The notes below the pieces were generated by a model, which saw only the letters and a list, made by a program, of their open reading frames with translations, did no database searches and was not told the origin of the DNA. A program made the position numbers and the translations under genes. This document shows positions 35,388 to 44,051 of a stretch of 64,000 nucleotides of DNA, in pieces. The stretch spans positions 434,001-498,000 of the forward strand of contig NZ_BLAJ01000003.1 in the NCBI RefSeq assembly GCF_009176305.1, in the 5' to 3' direction. Each line of letters begins with the position of its first letter. Position 1 is the first letter of the stretch. Origin of the DNA: Martinezella dioscoreae (lineage in GTDB: Bacteria; Pseudomonadota; Alphaproteobacteria; Rhizobiales; Rhizobiaceae).

Positions 35388-36491
35388 ATGTCTTACGACC
35401 AGAAGCGTGTTGTCGATGCCATAAGGGCTTTCGAAGCCGGCGAGATCGTCGTCGTCATGGACGACAATGACCGCGAGAACGAAGGCGATCTGATCGTTGC
35501 CGCCGTTCACTGCACGCCGGACAAGATGGCTTTCATCGTCCGGCACACGTCCGGCATCGTCTGCACGCCGATGCCGCGCGAGGAGGCCAAGCGACTCAAC
35601 CTCAACGCCATGGTCGCGGAGAATGATTCCGCCCATACGACGGCCTTCACCGTTTCCGTCGATTTCAAGCATGGCACCACAACAGGCATTTCCGCCGACG
35701 ACCGGACGCTGACGGTCCGAAACCTCGCCAATCCGAATGTCGGGCCGACGGATTTCGTTCGTCCGGGCCATATCTTCCCGCTCGTTGCCCGCGAAGGCGG
35801 CGTGCTGATGCGTTCGGGCCATACGGAAGCGGCGGTCGATCTCTGCAAGCTTGCCGGCCTGCCGCCGATCGGCGTCATCTGCGAACTCGTCAATGACGAT
35901 GGCACCGTCACTCGCGGTCAGCAGGTGGTGAGCTTCGCCGAGCAACACGGGCTGAAGCTTGTTTCGGTCGCCGACCTCATCGCCTATCGCCAGCGCAAGG
36001 AAACCCTCATCGAGCTCGGCACCAGCTTCGACATCGAAACATCGTTCGGCAAGGCGCGCGCCCATACCTATTCCCTGCCCTGGGACCCGATGCAGCATCT
36101 TGCCGTCGTTTTCGGCGATATTCGCGACGGCGTCGATATCCCGGTTCGACTGCATCCGGAGAACGTTGCCGAGGATATTTTCGGCAAGAACAGCCCGGTC
36201 GATTTCTACATGAAAAAGATTGCTGAAGAGGGCCGTGGCATCATCGTCTATCTGCGTGAGGGCTCTGTCGGCGTCGGCCATTTCGACAACGGCCGCAAAT
36301 CGCGCCAGGCCGGCCGCGAGGCGCATGCCGAAGCGCAGACGCGGGATAGCGAGTGGCTGGAAATCGGCCTCGGCGCGCAGATCCTGAAGGATCTCGGCGT
36401 CAGCTCGATCAAGTTGCTCACCAGCCGCGAGCGGCACTATGTCGGCCTGGAAGGGTTCGGGATCAAGATCGCCAAGACGGAGATCTGCTGA
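35388..36491 (+). CDS. ribB: 3,4-dihydroxy-2-butanone 4-phosphate synthase (RibB with degenerate RibA-like domain)
   Basis: This 367-residue bidomain protein has an intact RibB domain (metal/acid site DDNDRENEGDLIVAA, HTSGIVCTPM, GHTEAAVDLC), which makes the four-carbon unit of riboflavin. The C-terminal half aligns with GTP cyclohydrolase II: PVRLHPENVAEDIFG occupies the position of RVHSECLTGDVFG, but the zinc-binding cysteines are absent. The second domain is therefore probably not a cyclohydrolase; a separate RibA must exist. This pattern is known for alphaproteobacterial RibBs. aroC and ribB may be cotranscribed. Confidence 0.92.
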   Translation: MSYDQKRVVDAIRAFEAGEIVVVMDDNDRENEGDLIVAAVHCTPDKMAFIVRHTSGIVCTPMPREEAKRLNLNAMVAENDSAHTTAFTVSVDFKHGTTTGISADDRTLTVRNLANPNVGPTDFVRPGHIFPLVAREGGVLMRSGHTEAAVDLCKLAGLPPIGVICELVNDDGTVTRGQQVVSFAEQHGLKLVSVADLIAYRQRKETLIELGTSFDIETSFGKARAHTYSLPWDPMQHLAVVFGDIRDGVDIPVRLHPENVAEDIFGKNSPVDFYMKKIAEEGRGIIVYLREGSVGVGHFDNGRKSRQAGREAHAEAQTRDSEWLEIGLGAQILKDLGVSSIKLLTSRERHYVGLEGFGIKIAKTEIC

Positions 36492-36561
36492 TCTTCGATC
36501 TACCCTTGAGTGGAACGGTCGGAACGAAGCTCCGAGGGGGCAGCGTAATGTCTCGTCGAAC

Positions 36562-36584
36562 TCAGGGGCATTTCCTGCCCCTGA
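36562..36584. terminator. hairpin after ribB (possible terminator)
   Basis: TCAGGGGCA and TGCCCCTGA form a perfect stem of nine with a five-base loop between convergent ribB and the acetyltransferase gene. No T-run follows on either strand, so it may be a weak terminator or a transcript-end barrier. Confidence 0.4.
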
Positions 36585-36601
36585 CTACGCGGCGACCTCC
36601 C

Positions 36602-37147
36602 TCACGGGAGAGGTGCCGAAAACTCGCGATCGAGCAGCCCCATCATGATGTCATCGTGCCAGCTGCCGTTGACATAGGCCGTCTCCCGCTCCCTTCCCTC
36701 GACAACGAAGCCGCATTTTTCATAGGCGCGGATGGCACGCTGGTTGTAGGCGAGCACGCGTATTCCGATGCGGTGCAGCCCCATCTCGCCGAAAGCATGA
36801 CGTAATAGAAGCATGATCGCTTCCGTGCCAAACCCTTTGCCAAGCAACGCCGGGTCATAAATCCCGATCGCCATCGTCGCACGCTTGTCCTGAGGATTGA
36901 CGTTGTCCAATCTGATCACGCCGGCAAAGGCGCCCTTGATCTCGATAACCCATGCGTGGGGGTGATCGGCAATACCCTGAACCCATCTGACCGCGCTCTC
37001 CCGAGTGATGGGCTTGATGTCCTCCTTGTTGACGCCATACATTTCCGCGATCTCGGCATTGGTGCCCAAGAGGAGGCGCTCATCGGCGTCCTCGGCACAT
37101 GGCGGGCGGAGCCTGACATTGCGGCCTTTTAGAATCAGCGACGACAA
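36602..37147 (-). CDS. GNAT family acetyltransferase, RimJ-type
   Basis: This 181-residue acetyltransferase has the acetyl-CoA-loop segment DPALLGKGFGTEAIMLLLRH and the C-terminal VLAYNQRAIRAYEKCGF hallmark of RimJ-like enzymes, with WHDDIMM at the end. The substrate is unknown. It converges with ribB and lies downstream of the dipeptidase gene on the same strand. Confidence 0.87.
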   Translation of the reverse strand: MSSLILKGRNVRLRPPCAEDADERLLLGTNAEIAEMYGVNKEDIKPITRESAVRWVQGIADHPHAWVIEIKGAFAGVIRLDNVNPQDKRATMAIGIYDPALLGKGFGTEAIMLLLRHAFGEMGLHRIGIRVLAYNQRAIRAYEKCGFVVEGRERETAYVNGSWHDDIMMGLLDREFSAPLP

Positions 37148-37189
37148 TGAACTCTCCTTTTCGGGTGCTCTTCTGCCAGTTGGACTCTG

Positions 37190-38281
37190 TTAGTAATGTC
37201 GCCTCATGGGAGGTTGACAAAGCTCCTTGCCGATCAGCCATGTGGCATCGAATACGCCAAGCCAATTGTCATAGGCGAATTTTCGCAAGGTCAGCTCGTC
37301 GAAACCACTCTTGCGCATTGCGTCCACGAGGCACGGCAAGCCGCTTGCGTCCTTGATCTCGCGGGGCATGACGGCACCATCGAAATCCGATCCCAGAGCG
37401 ACCCCATCCGCGCCGAGGCGGGCCACGAGATGGTCGATCTGGCGAATAACGGCGTCGAGCGGGGTGTCTTCGTCAAGATTGGCATCCGCGCGGATATCGT
37501 TGACGGCAAGATTCAACCCGACGACGCCACCTGTATCGCGGATGGCGTCCAATTGCCGGTCGGTGAGGTTTCGGGTCGACGGGCATATGGCATGAGCGCA
37601 GGCATGCGTGGCGACAAGCGGAGCGGTGCTCAATGCGGCCACGTCCCAAAATCCGCGCTCGTTCAGATGGGAAACATCGATCATGATCCCGAGTTCGTTG
37701 CACCTTCTGACCAGACCCTTTCCCAAATCCGTGAGGCCGGGTCCAGTATCTGGCGATCTCGGATAGGCGAACGGAACGCCGTAACCAAAGATATTCGGGC
37801 GGCTCCATACGATGCCCAGGGATCGAAGGCCGGCATCATAGAGGCTATCCAGATAGGCGAGATTGGGGCCGATGGCGTCGGCGCCTTCCATATGGAGTAC
37901 GATGGCGAATGCGCCGTCATATTCAGCCGCCTTGATCTCCCCTACGCTCGTTGCCACACGGATTTTATCGCCCGAGCGTCCAATCAGCTTCCTTATCGCC
38001 GCAAGCTGCCCGTCGATTTGCCGGCGGGCATGGTCCTGATGCAAAGCTTCGGCATAGCGAACTTCGTAGCCATTTTGGGTGATCGTCAGATCATCTACCG
38101 GCTCATGCTCCGGCGCGGCGTACATCGCAAACAATCCGCCGGCTAAGCCTCCTTCGAGTGCTCGCGGAAGATCGAGATGCCCAGCCTCGGACCGGGCCAA
38201 AAAATCACGGCCGTCAGGCTTGTAATCCAGCATGAACTGGACCGCATCATTATGCCCATCGAAAATCCGAACGGTGTTCAT
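37190..38281 (-). CDS. membrane dipeptidase (M19, renal-type)
   Basis: This 363-residue zinc dipeptidase has the metal ligands in FDGHNDAVQF (HxD), Glu in LHMEGADAIG and His in IDVSHLNERG and THACAHAICP, and the final GSDFDGA. Its family cleaves dipeptides, including those with D-residues at the C-terminus. There is no signal peptide, so the enzyme is likely cytoplasmic. Confidence 0.92.
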   Translation of the reverse strand: MNTVRIFDGHNDAVQFMLDYKPDGRDFLARSEAGHLDLPRALEGGLAGGLFAMYAAPEHEPVDDLTITQNGYEVRYAEALHQDHARRQIDGQLAAIRKLIGRSGDKIRVATSVGEIKAAEYDGAFAIVLHMEGADAIGPNLAYLDSLYDAGLRSLGIVWSRPNIFGYGVPFAYPRSPDTGPGLTDLGKGLVRRCNELGIMIDVSHLNERGFWDVAALSTAPLVATHACAHAICPSTRNLTDRQLDAIRDTGGVVGLNLAVNDIRADANLDEDTPLDAVIRQIDHLVARLGADGVALGSDFDGAVMPREIKDASGLPCLVDAMRKSGFDELTLRKFAYDNWLGVFDATWLIGKELCQPPMRRHY

Positions 38282-38356
38282 GCGATCTCGATCCCAAAAT
38301 GAGCGGCAGTCTCCCTGATGCCACTCAGCGCCGATTTCCTGAAAAAGAACTGTCGG

Positions 38357-39547
38357 TCATCCCCGCCAGCCGTCGAGAAGCACGACCTTCTCGACGCCGG
38401 TGAAACGGGCAACACGTTCCAGCTCCGCTTCCAGCTTCTCCAACCGGCCGGCGGATGCCTTGACGCCCGGTTCCAGCCACAGGCGCTTGACATCCAGTGT
38501 TCCCGCCTTGCGGTCGGCCTTCATGTCGATCCGTCCGATCAGCCGGTCGCCCTCCAGCAATGGGAAGACGTAATAGCCGTATTCGCGCTTCGGCTCGGGC
38601 ACGAAAATCTCGATGCGGTAGAAGAAGCCGAAGAGACGTTCGGTCCGATTGCGATCGCGCAGAGTCGGATCGAAGGGGCTCAGCACGCGGATGCGCGCCG
38701 GTGCCTCGGCATGACTGTCGAGCGTGTCATGGAAATTGAGGAAGGCGAAGGACGAGCGCGGCTTGCCGCCGGCGGCGGGCTCGATCAGTACTTCGGTCAA
38801 TTCGTCTCGATGAGTCTCGACCCAGCTCTTGGCTTCCTGTGGCGTGACCAGATCCCAGAAGGCGGCGATTTCGCCCGAGGTGGCAAAGCCGAGGCGCTGC
38901 AGCGCGCTTCGGCAAGCCCAGTCGACAAATTCGTCATGCTCCACTTCGGGCTCATGGAAATGGGCCGGAAGGACACGTTCGACGAGGTCGTAGACCTTTT
39001 GAAAATTAGTGCGGCCGGCGATGGCGAACTTGCCGGTGCGCCAGAAATATTCGAGCGCCGTCTTGTTTGGGTGCCAATTCCACCAGCCGCCGGAGACATG
39101 ATCCTCCGCCTTGACCTCGCGGGCGGTGATCGCGCCGTTCTTCAGCACGCGCTCGTAGGTTTCCTCGAAAGCCGCCTCGAAGCCCTCCCCGCGCCATTTG
39201 CGCCAGCGTGCGATGATTGCCTCATCCTCGCGGCGGAAGCGGTGCTTCCAATAGACGAAGAAGGCGCTCGGCAGGATGGAGGCATCATGCGTCCAGTTCT
39301 CGAAGAGTGCACCGTCCTTCTCCAAGAGTTCGGTCAGATGTTCACGCCGATAGGTCTGGTTGCGCGAAAACAGGATCTGGTGATGGGCGCGCTCGACGGT
39401 GGCGATACTGTCCACCTGCACGAAGCCGATGTCGTGGATGAGCTGCAGCAGCCCCGCCTTGGTCAAGGCGCGGTTCGGCGGATTGGCAAGACCTTGCTTG
39501 GCAAGGAACACGCGGCGGGCGTCACGATTCGAGAGCAGATTCGTCAT
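38357..39547 (-). CDS. winged-helix DNA glycosylase-like protein, AlkX/YcaQ type
   Basis: This 396-residue protein belongs to the YcaQ/AlkX group of HTH_42 proteins (formerly DUF1006), DNA glycosylases that unhook interstrand crosslinks in homologues studied. The key residues are in GFVQVDSIATVERAHHQILFS: a QxD pair where AlkZ has QxQ, which is the AlkX-type version. It is divergent from bioMNY, which is unrelated. An ATG nine codons upstream (39574) is a possible alternative start. Confidence 0.82.
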   Translation of the reverse strand: MTNLLSNRDARRVFLAKQGLANPPNRALTKAGLLQLIHDIGFVQVDSIATVERAHHQILFSRNQTYRREHLTELLEKDGALFENWTHDASILPSAFFVYWKHRFRREDEAIIARWRKWRGEGFEAAFEETYERVLKNGAITAREVKAEDHVSGGWWNWHPNKTALEYFWRTGKFAIAGRTNFQKVYDLVERVLPAHFHEPEVEHDEFVDWACRSALQRLGFATSGEIAAFWDLVTPQEAKSWVETHRDELTEVLIEPAAGGKPRSSFAFLNFHDTLDSHAEAPARIRVLSPFDPTLRDRNRTERLFGFFYRIEIFVPEPKREYGYYVFPLLEGDRLIGRIDMKADRKAGTLDVKRLWLEPGVKASAGRLEKLEAELERVARFTGVEKVVLLDGWRG

Positions 39548-39654
39548 TACGGGATCATAGGCATAAATTCCCATGCTTTCAAAGAGGCGTCGATTTGATA
39601 ATTCGATGCAATGCGCTATAGCTCCGCGATCACACTACCGAACAGGAAAGCCGC

Positions 39655-40332
39655 TTGGACATCCGCTTCGAAACCGCTGGCGTCGATTATGGCAAGCGCA
39701 CTGCGCTGTTTCCTCTGAATCTCACGCTTCAGGAGCGCCGCATCGGGGTGATCGGCCTCAACGGTTCCGGCAAGACGACCTTCGCGCGGCTGATCAACGG
39801 GCTCGTCAAGCCGACAACGGGGCGCGTCGTGGTTGATGGGCTCGACACGGTCGGCGATGCTGCCAAGGTGCTCGGCAAGGTCGGTTATATCTTCCAGTCG
39901 CCGCAAAACCAGATCATCCTGCCCATTGTGCGCGACGACATCGCCTTCGGCCTCAAGGCGCGCGGATATGACAAGGCGCAGATCGATGCGGCGGTCGAGG
40001 GCATTCTTGGCCGCTTCGGCGTCGGTCATCTCGGCGCGCGGCGGGCACATGAGCTCTCCGGGGGCGAATTACAGATGGCTGCCCTTTGCTCGGTGCTGGT
40101 GACTGGCCCGGATATCCTCATTCTGGACGAGCCGACGAACCAACTCGACCTCAAGAACCGGGCGCTGGTGCAGAAGACCATGATGGGGCTGCCGGAAAGT
40201 GTCATCGTCATCAGCCACGATCTGCCACTGCTCGAGGGTTTCGAGCGGGTGCTTTTGTTCGATCAAGGCCGGCTCGTCGCCGACGCTCCGGCAGAGGAAG
40301 CGATCGCTCGCTACAGGGAGATGGCTGGCTGA
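39655..40332 (+). CDS. bioM: biotin ECF transporter ATPase
   Basis: This 225-residue ATPase powers the energy-coupling-factor biotin importer. It has Walker A GLNGSGKTTFARL, the signature LSGGE, and Walker B ILILDEPTNQLD followed by HD in VIVISHDLP. It starts with TTG (AGGAAAG upstream) and overlaps bioN by one base (TGATG). The BioM-BioN-BioY set is complete here. Confidence 0.95.
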   Translation: MDIRFETAGVDYGKRTALFPLNLTLQERRIGVIGLNGSGKTTFARLINGLVKPTTGRVVVDGLDTVGDAAKVLGKVGYIFQSPQNQIILPIVRDDIAFGLKARGYDKAQIDAAVEGILGRFGVGHLGARRAHELSGGELQMAALCSVLVTGPDILILDEPTNQLDLKNRALVQKTMMGLPESVIVISHDLPLLEGFERVLLFDQGRLVADAPAEEAIARYREMAG

Positions 40333-40934
40333 TGCAGACGCTGCATGTCGATGTCGATACCTGGCTGCACCGGCTTTCGCCGCGCGTAAAGCTGCTGGCT
40401 TTGACCGCATTCGGCGTGTTGCTGTTCCTAACGCACTCCATCATGCTGCTTGCCTGTGCAAATCTTGTCGGCGCCACCCTCTACCTTCGCAGCGGTTTGC
40501 CGGTCGGAGAGGCGATGAAGCGGCTTCGGCCGATCCTGATCTCGATCGCTGTCCTGGCGATCTTTGCGGCACTGGTCGGCCCGCTCCACGCCGCCATCGT
40601 CACGGCGCTGCGGCTGACGGCGCTCGCGCTGTTTGCCGCCACGGTGACGGCAACGACATCGATGGCCGCCTTCATCGACGAGATCACGGCACTTGCCATG
40701 CCGCTTGAAAAGCTCGGCCTGCTCAGAGCGGCCGATATCGGGCTTGCGATCGGCCTGGTGATCCGTTTCGTGCCTGAAATCCTCGATCGCTACCGCGCGA
40801 TCCGTGAAGCGCATCAGGCGCGCGGGATCAAGGTTCGCCTGGCAACCACGCTCGCGCCGCTCATCATCCTGACGCTGCGCGATGCGGACAATATCGCGGC
40901 GGCGATTGACGCGCGGGGCATTCGGCGTCAATGA
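40332..40934 (+). CDS. bioN: biotin ECF transporter transmembrane T-component
   Basis: This 200-residue membrane subunit couples BioM to BioY. It has hydrophobic helices and the conserved coupling segments IREAHQARGIK and AIDARGIRR, the Ala-Arg-Gly motifs of ECF T-components. Start and stop codons overlap neatly with bioM. Confidence 0.94.
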   Translation: MQTLHVDVDTWLHRLSPRVKLLALTAFGVLLFLTHSIMLLACANLVGATLYLRSGLPVGEAMKRLRPILISIAVLAIFAALVGPLHAAIVTALRLTALALFAATVTATTSMAAFIDEITALAMPLEKLGLLRAADIGLAIGLVIRFVPEILDRYRAIREAHQARGIKVRLATTLAPLIILTLRDADNIAAAIDARGIRRQ

Positions 40935-40962
40935 ACATAGGTCTTTTTCGGAAGGAGCCGCC

Positions 40963-41520
40963 ATGAACACCCGCGATCTCGTCCTCTCGGCGCTGTTTGC
41001 CGCCATCATCGTGGCGCTCGGCCTGTTGCCGCCGATCCCCATCGGCATCATTCCGGTTCCGATCACCGCCCAGTCGCTCGGCGTCATGCTCGCCGGCGTC
41101 GTCCTCGGCGCCAAGCGCGGGACGATCGCGGTGCTGCTGGTAGTGGTGCTTGTTTCGATCGGCCTGCCGGTCCTTTCCGGCGGCCGCGGCGGCCTTGCCG
41201 TCTTTGCCGGCCCGACAGCCGGCTTCTTCGTCGGCTGGATCTTCGCTGCCTTCATCACCGGCTATCTCTCCGAACGACTGGTCAAGCCGGAACAGAGCGG
41301 CCTGGTTCAAGGTGTCGGCTTCTTCATCGCTGCTGTTATCGGTGGGGTGGTGGTGCTGTACGCGTTCGGCATTGCCTGGCTCGCCATCAATATCGGTTTC
41401 AGCAAGGCGTTTATCGGGTCCCTGGGCTTCGTGCCGGGCGATGTCATCAAGGCCGTCGTCGCAGCCCTGGTCGGCCGCGCTGTCATGGTCGGCTATCCGC
41501 TTCTGCCGCAGCGGAGCTAA
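40963..41520 (+). CDS. bioY: biotin transporter substrate-binding S-component
   Basis: This 185-residue membrane protein binds biotin. It begins MNTRDLVLSALFAAIIVALGL, then the conserved PITAQSLGVMLAGVVLGAKRG and GGRGGLAVFAGPTAGF. AAGGAGC precedes the ATG. BioY can act alone but here sits with BioMN. I see no BioR-type dyad (TTATNNATAA) in the region before bioM. Confidence 0.96.
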   Translation: MNTRDLVLSALFAAIIVALGLLPPIPIGIIPVPITAQSLGVMLAGVVLGAKRGTIAVLLVVVLVSIGLPVLSGGRGGLAVFAGPTAGFFVGWIFAAFITGYLSERLVKPEQSGLVQGVGFFIAAVIGGVVVLYAFGIAWLAINIGFSKAFIGSLGFVPGDVIKAVVAALVGRAVMVGYPLLPQRS

Positions 41521-41527
41521 ATCGAGA

Positions 41528-41929
41528 CTAAGCCAGATATTTGTAGAGCCAGTCGCGCGTGTCTTCCGGCAGTGGCACCGGGTCATGCTCATCGCCACGC
41601 ACCGCGAGCCAGAGGATTTCCACCTCCGCTGCCAATTCGTTGCCAGTTTCAACCGCGACAACGAAACCGATCGACTTGCCGCCAATCTTGTTGACGCTGA
41701 TCGAGTAACGGGCAAGGTCGTCATAGTGCAGGGCGCGGTGCAGCGAGCACGATGCCTTCTTGGCGATATAGAGAGGCTCGTCGTCGACCAGCGGCCGCGT
41801 GCGCCAAAAGTTGGAGAGTGCGGTCTCGGCTTGCGAGATGTAGGAGGCGATAAACATCTGGCCGTGCCGGTCGACATCACGCGGCGGCACCCTTACCTCG
41901 ATGACATCGGATCGTTCTACTCTCGCCAT
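41528..41929 (-). CDS. hotdog-fold acyl-CoA thioesterase (4HBT-like)
   Basis: This 133-residue hotdog-fold protein has a 4HBT-like phrase, PPRDVDRHGQMFIASYISQAETAL, with the catalytic Asp in VDRHG. It likely hydrolyses an acyl-CoA thioester; substrate not known. The ATG at 41929 follows an in-frame GTG. It converges with bioY. Confidence 0.82.
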   Translation of the reverse strand: MARVERSDVIEVRVPPRDVDRHGQMFIASYISQAETALSNFWRTRPLVDDEPLYIAKKASCSLHRALHYDDLARYSISVNKIGGKSIGFVVAVETGNELAAEVEILWLAVRGDEHDPVPLPEDTRDWLYKYLA

Positions 41930-41962
41930 CACGCAACAACCCTGGCCGACGCCGTACTGACC

Positions 41963-41977
41963 TTAATGAAAGCTTAA
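41963..41977. promoter_or_regulatory. CtrA-like half-site pair before the HDAC-like gene
   Basis: TTAA-TGAAAGC-TTAA has the TTAA-N7-TTAA spacing of CtrA operators. It lies in the gap between the divergent thioesterase and HDAC-like genes. Only the TTAA pairs match, and the flanking CC of a strong site is absent, so this is a weak candidate. Confidence 0.3.
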
Positions 41978-42096
41978 CACCGCGCCTCGATAAGTAAACG
42001 GCGCCACTTCAAAGTGGTTAAGATGGATTGTTGACATTGTAGTGACATTGTCCATGTCCTGTAATAGGCGTCACACCTCATTTATAGATTGGCCCC

Positions 42097-43038
42097 ATGA
42101 GCACACGTCTTTACGAACATCCGATCTTTCTTGAACACATCGTTCCTCCTGGCCATCCGGAGCGACCGGACCGGCTTCGCTCGCTGAACATTGCGCTGGA
42201 GCATCCAAATTTCGAGAGGCTGGACCGGCGAAAGGCGCCGCCCGCGCATGAGGATGCGATCCTGCTTGCGCATCCCGAGGAGCATCTGGATTTCGTGCTG
42301 CGTTCGATGCCGGACAGAGGTGACGAGGGCGAGATCAACCAGATCGAGGCGGATACCTATGCCAGCCCGAAGACGCTGCAGGCGATCATGCATGGCGTCG
42401 GCGGCGCCATGGCGGCGGTCGACGACGTCTTCTCCGGTGCGGCCGACAATGTCTTCGTCGCGGCCCGGCCGCCCGGCCACCATGCCGAGAAGACCAAGGC
42501 CATGGGTTTCTGCTTCTTCAACAATGCCGCGATCGCCGCCCGCCATGCGCAAAAGGCCCATGGTGCCGAGCGCGTCGCCATCGTCGATTGGGACGTGCAT
42601 CACGGCAATGGCACGCAGGATATCTTCTGGGACGATCCGTCCGTGCTCTTCTGTTCCACTCACCAGATGCCACTCTATCCCGGCACGGGCAAGAAGGACG
42701 AACGCGGCGCGCACAACACCATCGTCAATGCGCCGCTGTCCCCCAATACCGGCGGCGATCATTTTCGCGAAGCCTTCAAGTCCCGCGTGCTGCCGGCGCT
42801 CACCGACTTCCGCCCCGACCTCATCATCATCTCGGCGGGCTTCGATGCCCATCACCGCGATCCCCTGGCGCAGCTGAACCTGACGGGCGAGGATTTCGAC
42901 TGGGCGACGGGGCGACTGCTCGAGGTTGCCGACCGCAGCGCCAAGAACCGGGTCGTCAGCCTGCTCGAAGGCGGCTATGATCTGGAAGGTCTCGCCGAGT
43001 CGGCGGGAATGCATATTCTACGCATGATGAAAGGTTGA
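42097..43038 (+). CDS. histone deacetylase-like amidohydrolase
   Basis: This 313-residue class II-type deacetylase homologue has the active site phrases [20 protein letters not shown] and [15 protein letters not shown] (paired His and metal Asp), and [12 protein letters not shown]. Bacterial relatives act on acetoin-pathway or acetylpolyamine substrates; which applies is unknown. It overlaps nothing but is followed within three bases by xseB. Confidence 0.92.
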   Translation: MSTRLYEHPIFLEHIVPPGHPERPDRLRSLNIALEHPNFERLDRRKAPPAHEDAILLAHPEEHLDFVLRSMPDRGDEGEINQIEADTYASPKTLQAIMHGVGGAMAAVDDVFSGAADNVFVAARPPGHHAEKTKAMGFCFFNNAAIAARHAQKAHGAERVAIVDWDVHHGNGTQDIFWDDPSVLFCSTHQMPLYPGTGKKDERGAHNTIVNAPLSPNTGGDHFREAFKSRVLPALTDFRPDLIIISAGFDAHHRDPLAQLNLTGEDFDWATGRLLEVADRSAKNRVVSLLEGGYDLEGLAESAGMHILRMMKG

Positions 43039-43040
43039 CG

Positions 43041-43292
43041 ATGAGCGAGAACGCCAAGGCAGATGTATCAGGCTATTCCTTCGAGAAGGCCGTGGCGGAG
43101 CTGGAAAGCATCGTTGCCCGGCTCGAACGCGGCGATGTGGCGCTGGATGAATCTATCGCCATCTACGAGCGCGGCGAAGCGCTGAAGAAGCATTGCGAGG
43201 CGCTGCTTTCGGCTGCGGAAAACCGCATCGAGAAGATCAGGCTCGACCGCGCAGGCAAGCCGCATGGCACGGAAGCGCTGGATGGCGCGTGA
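43041..43292 (+). CDS. xseB: exodeoxyribonuclease VII small subunit
   Basis: This 83-residue protein is the small subunit of exonuclease VII, which degrades single-stranded DNA with XseA. The helix-hairpin pattern [20 protein letters not shown] and [16 protein letters not shown] is the family signature. The ATG at 43041 is chosen over an in-frame TTG at 43035. XseA is not in the window. Confidence 0.93.
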   Translation: MSENAKADVSGYSFEKAVAELESIVARLERGDVALDESIAIYERGEALKKHCEALLSAAENRIEKIRLDRAGKPHGTEALDGA

Positions 43293-43367
43293 GGCGGGCG
43301 GCTGCACGCGCCTACCGGAATCGCCATGAGTCTCGCGCAGGCGCTTTGATGCGGATGAACGATTTCG

Positions 43368-43901
43368 TCAAGGCGACATGAACTGTATGTAACCATCGTG
43401 GTTGAGCGAAAACCCGAAGCTGGTCCGCTTTCCGTTTATGGATACGTGATACTCTCTGCCTCTATCGCCAATTTTGAACGCATCCGGATATTTTGTTTTG
43501 ATGACGTCTGCGAATTGGCGTTCGATCGTCTCATCGTCTGCCATCCCTGGATGACGGCGATACTTCGTATCACATAGTCCGTCTGGATTGATGATAACAA
43601 TCAGCGATCGATCGTCCGTTGCCCCCTCGAAATATGTATACTTGCCAGAAATCAAACTCGAACCTTGCTTGGTTTGAAACGACTTAACCCCATAGCGGGC
43701 TGCAGCCGCCCGAGCCTGCGTATAGGGCGCGCTAGAAGCAAAGCAAATATCTCGAAACGCAGCAACCGCAGGTTCAATTGCCGTCGGATCGGCAGCTTTT
43801 TTAGCAAACTGCTGCTCAGGCCGGTCACCCGTCGTGGTGCATGCGGCCAGCATTCCTCCCAAGAGAAAGGCAAACAGTACTTTGCTTCCGCGCATGTCCA
43901 T
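43368..43901 (-). CDS. predicted lipoprotein, low-GC, unrecognised
   Basis: This 177-residue protein has a signal peptide ending in the lipobox LAAC, then no domain that I recognise. The mature part contains ICFASSAPYTQARAAAARYG and GKYTYFEGATDDRSLIVIINP, and ends FGFSLNHDGYIQFMSP; two Cys may pair. The gene and its upstream flank are visibly poorer in GC than the neighbouring xseB and pirin genes, which suggests recent acquisition. GGAG lies 10 bases before the first ATG. Function unknown. Confidence 0.65.
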   Translation of the reverse strand: MDMRGSKVLFAFLLGGMLAACTTTGDRPEQQFAKKAADPTAIEPAVAAFRDICFASSAPYTQARAAAARYGVKSFQTKQGSSLISGKYTYFEGATDDRSLIVIINPDGLCDTKYRRHPGMADDETIERQFADVIKTKYPDAFKIGDRGREYHVSINGKRTSFGFSLNHDGYIQFMSP

Positions 43902-44051
43902 GCTTATTCGTCTCCAAAATTACCCCGCTGTTCACATAGCGCGCAATGTTAAACAACCCTTTGAAACAATCCTTATAAACGCCTGGACAGCGGAATTTGA
44001 GTTTCCCAACCTTTCTCGCTAGGTTGAGCCCCAACCGAAAGGAGAGCCTTC

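Noticed and set aside
39548..39654. Possible BioR operator before bioM
   Set aside because: No TTATNNATAA dyad was found.
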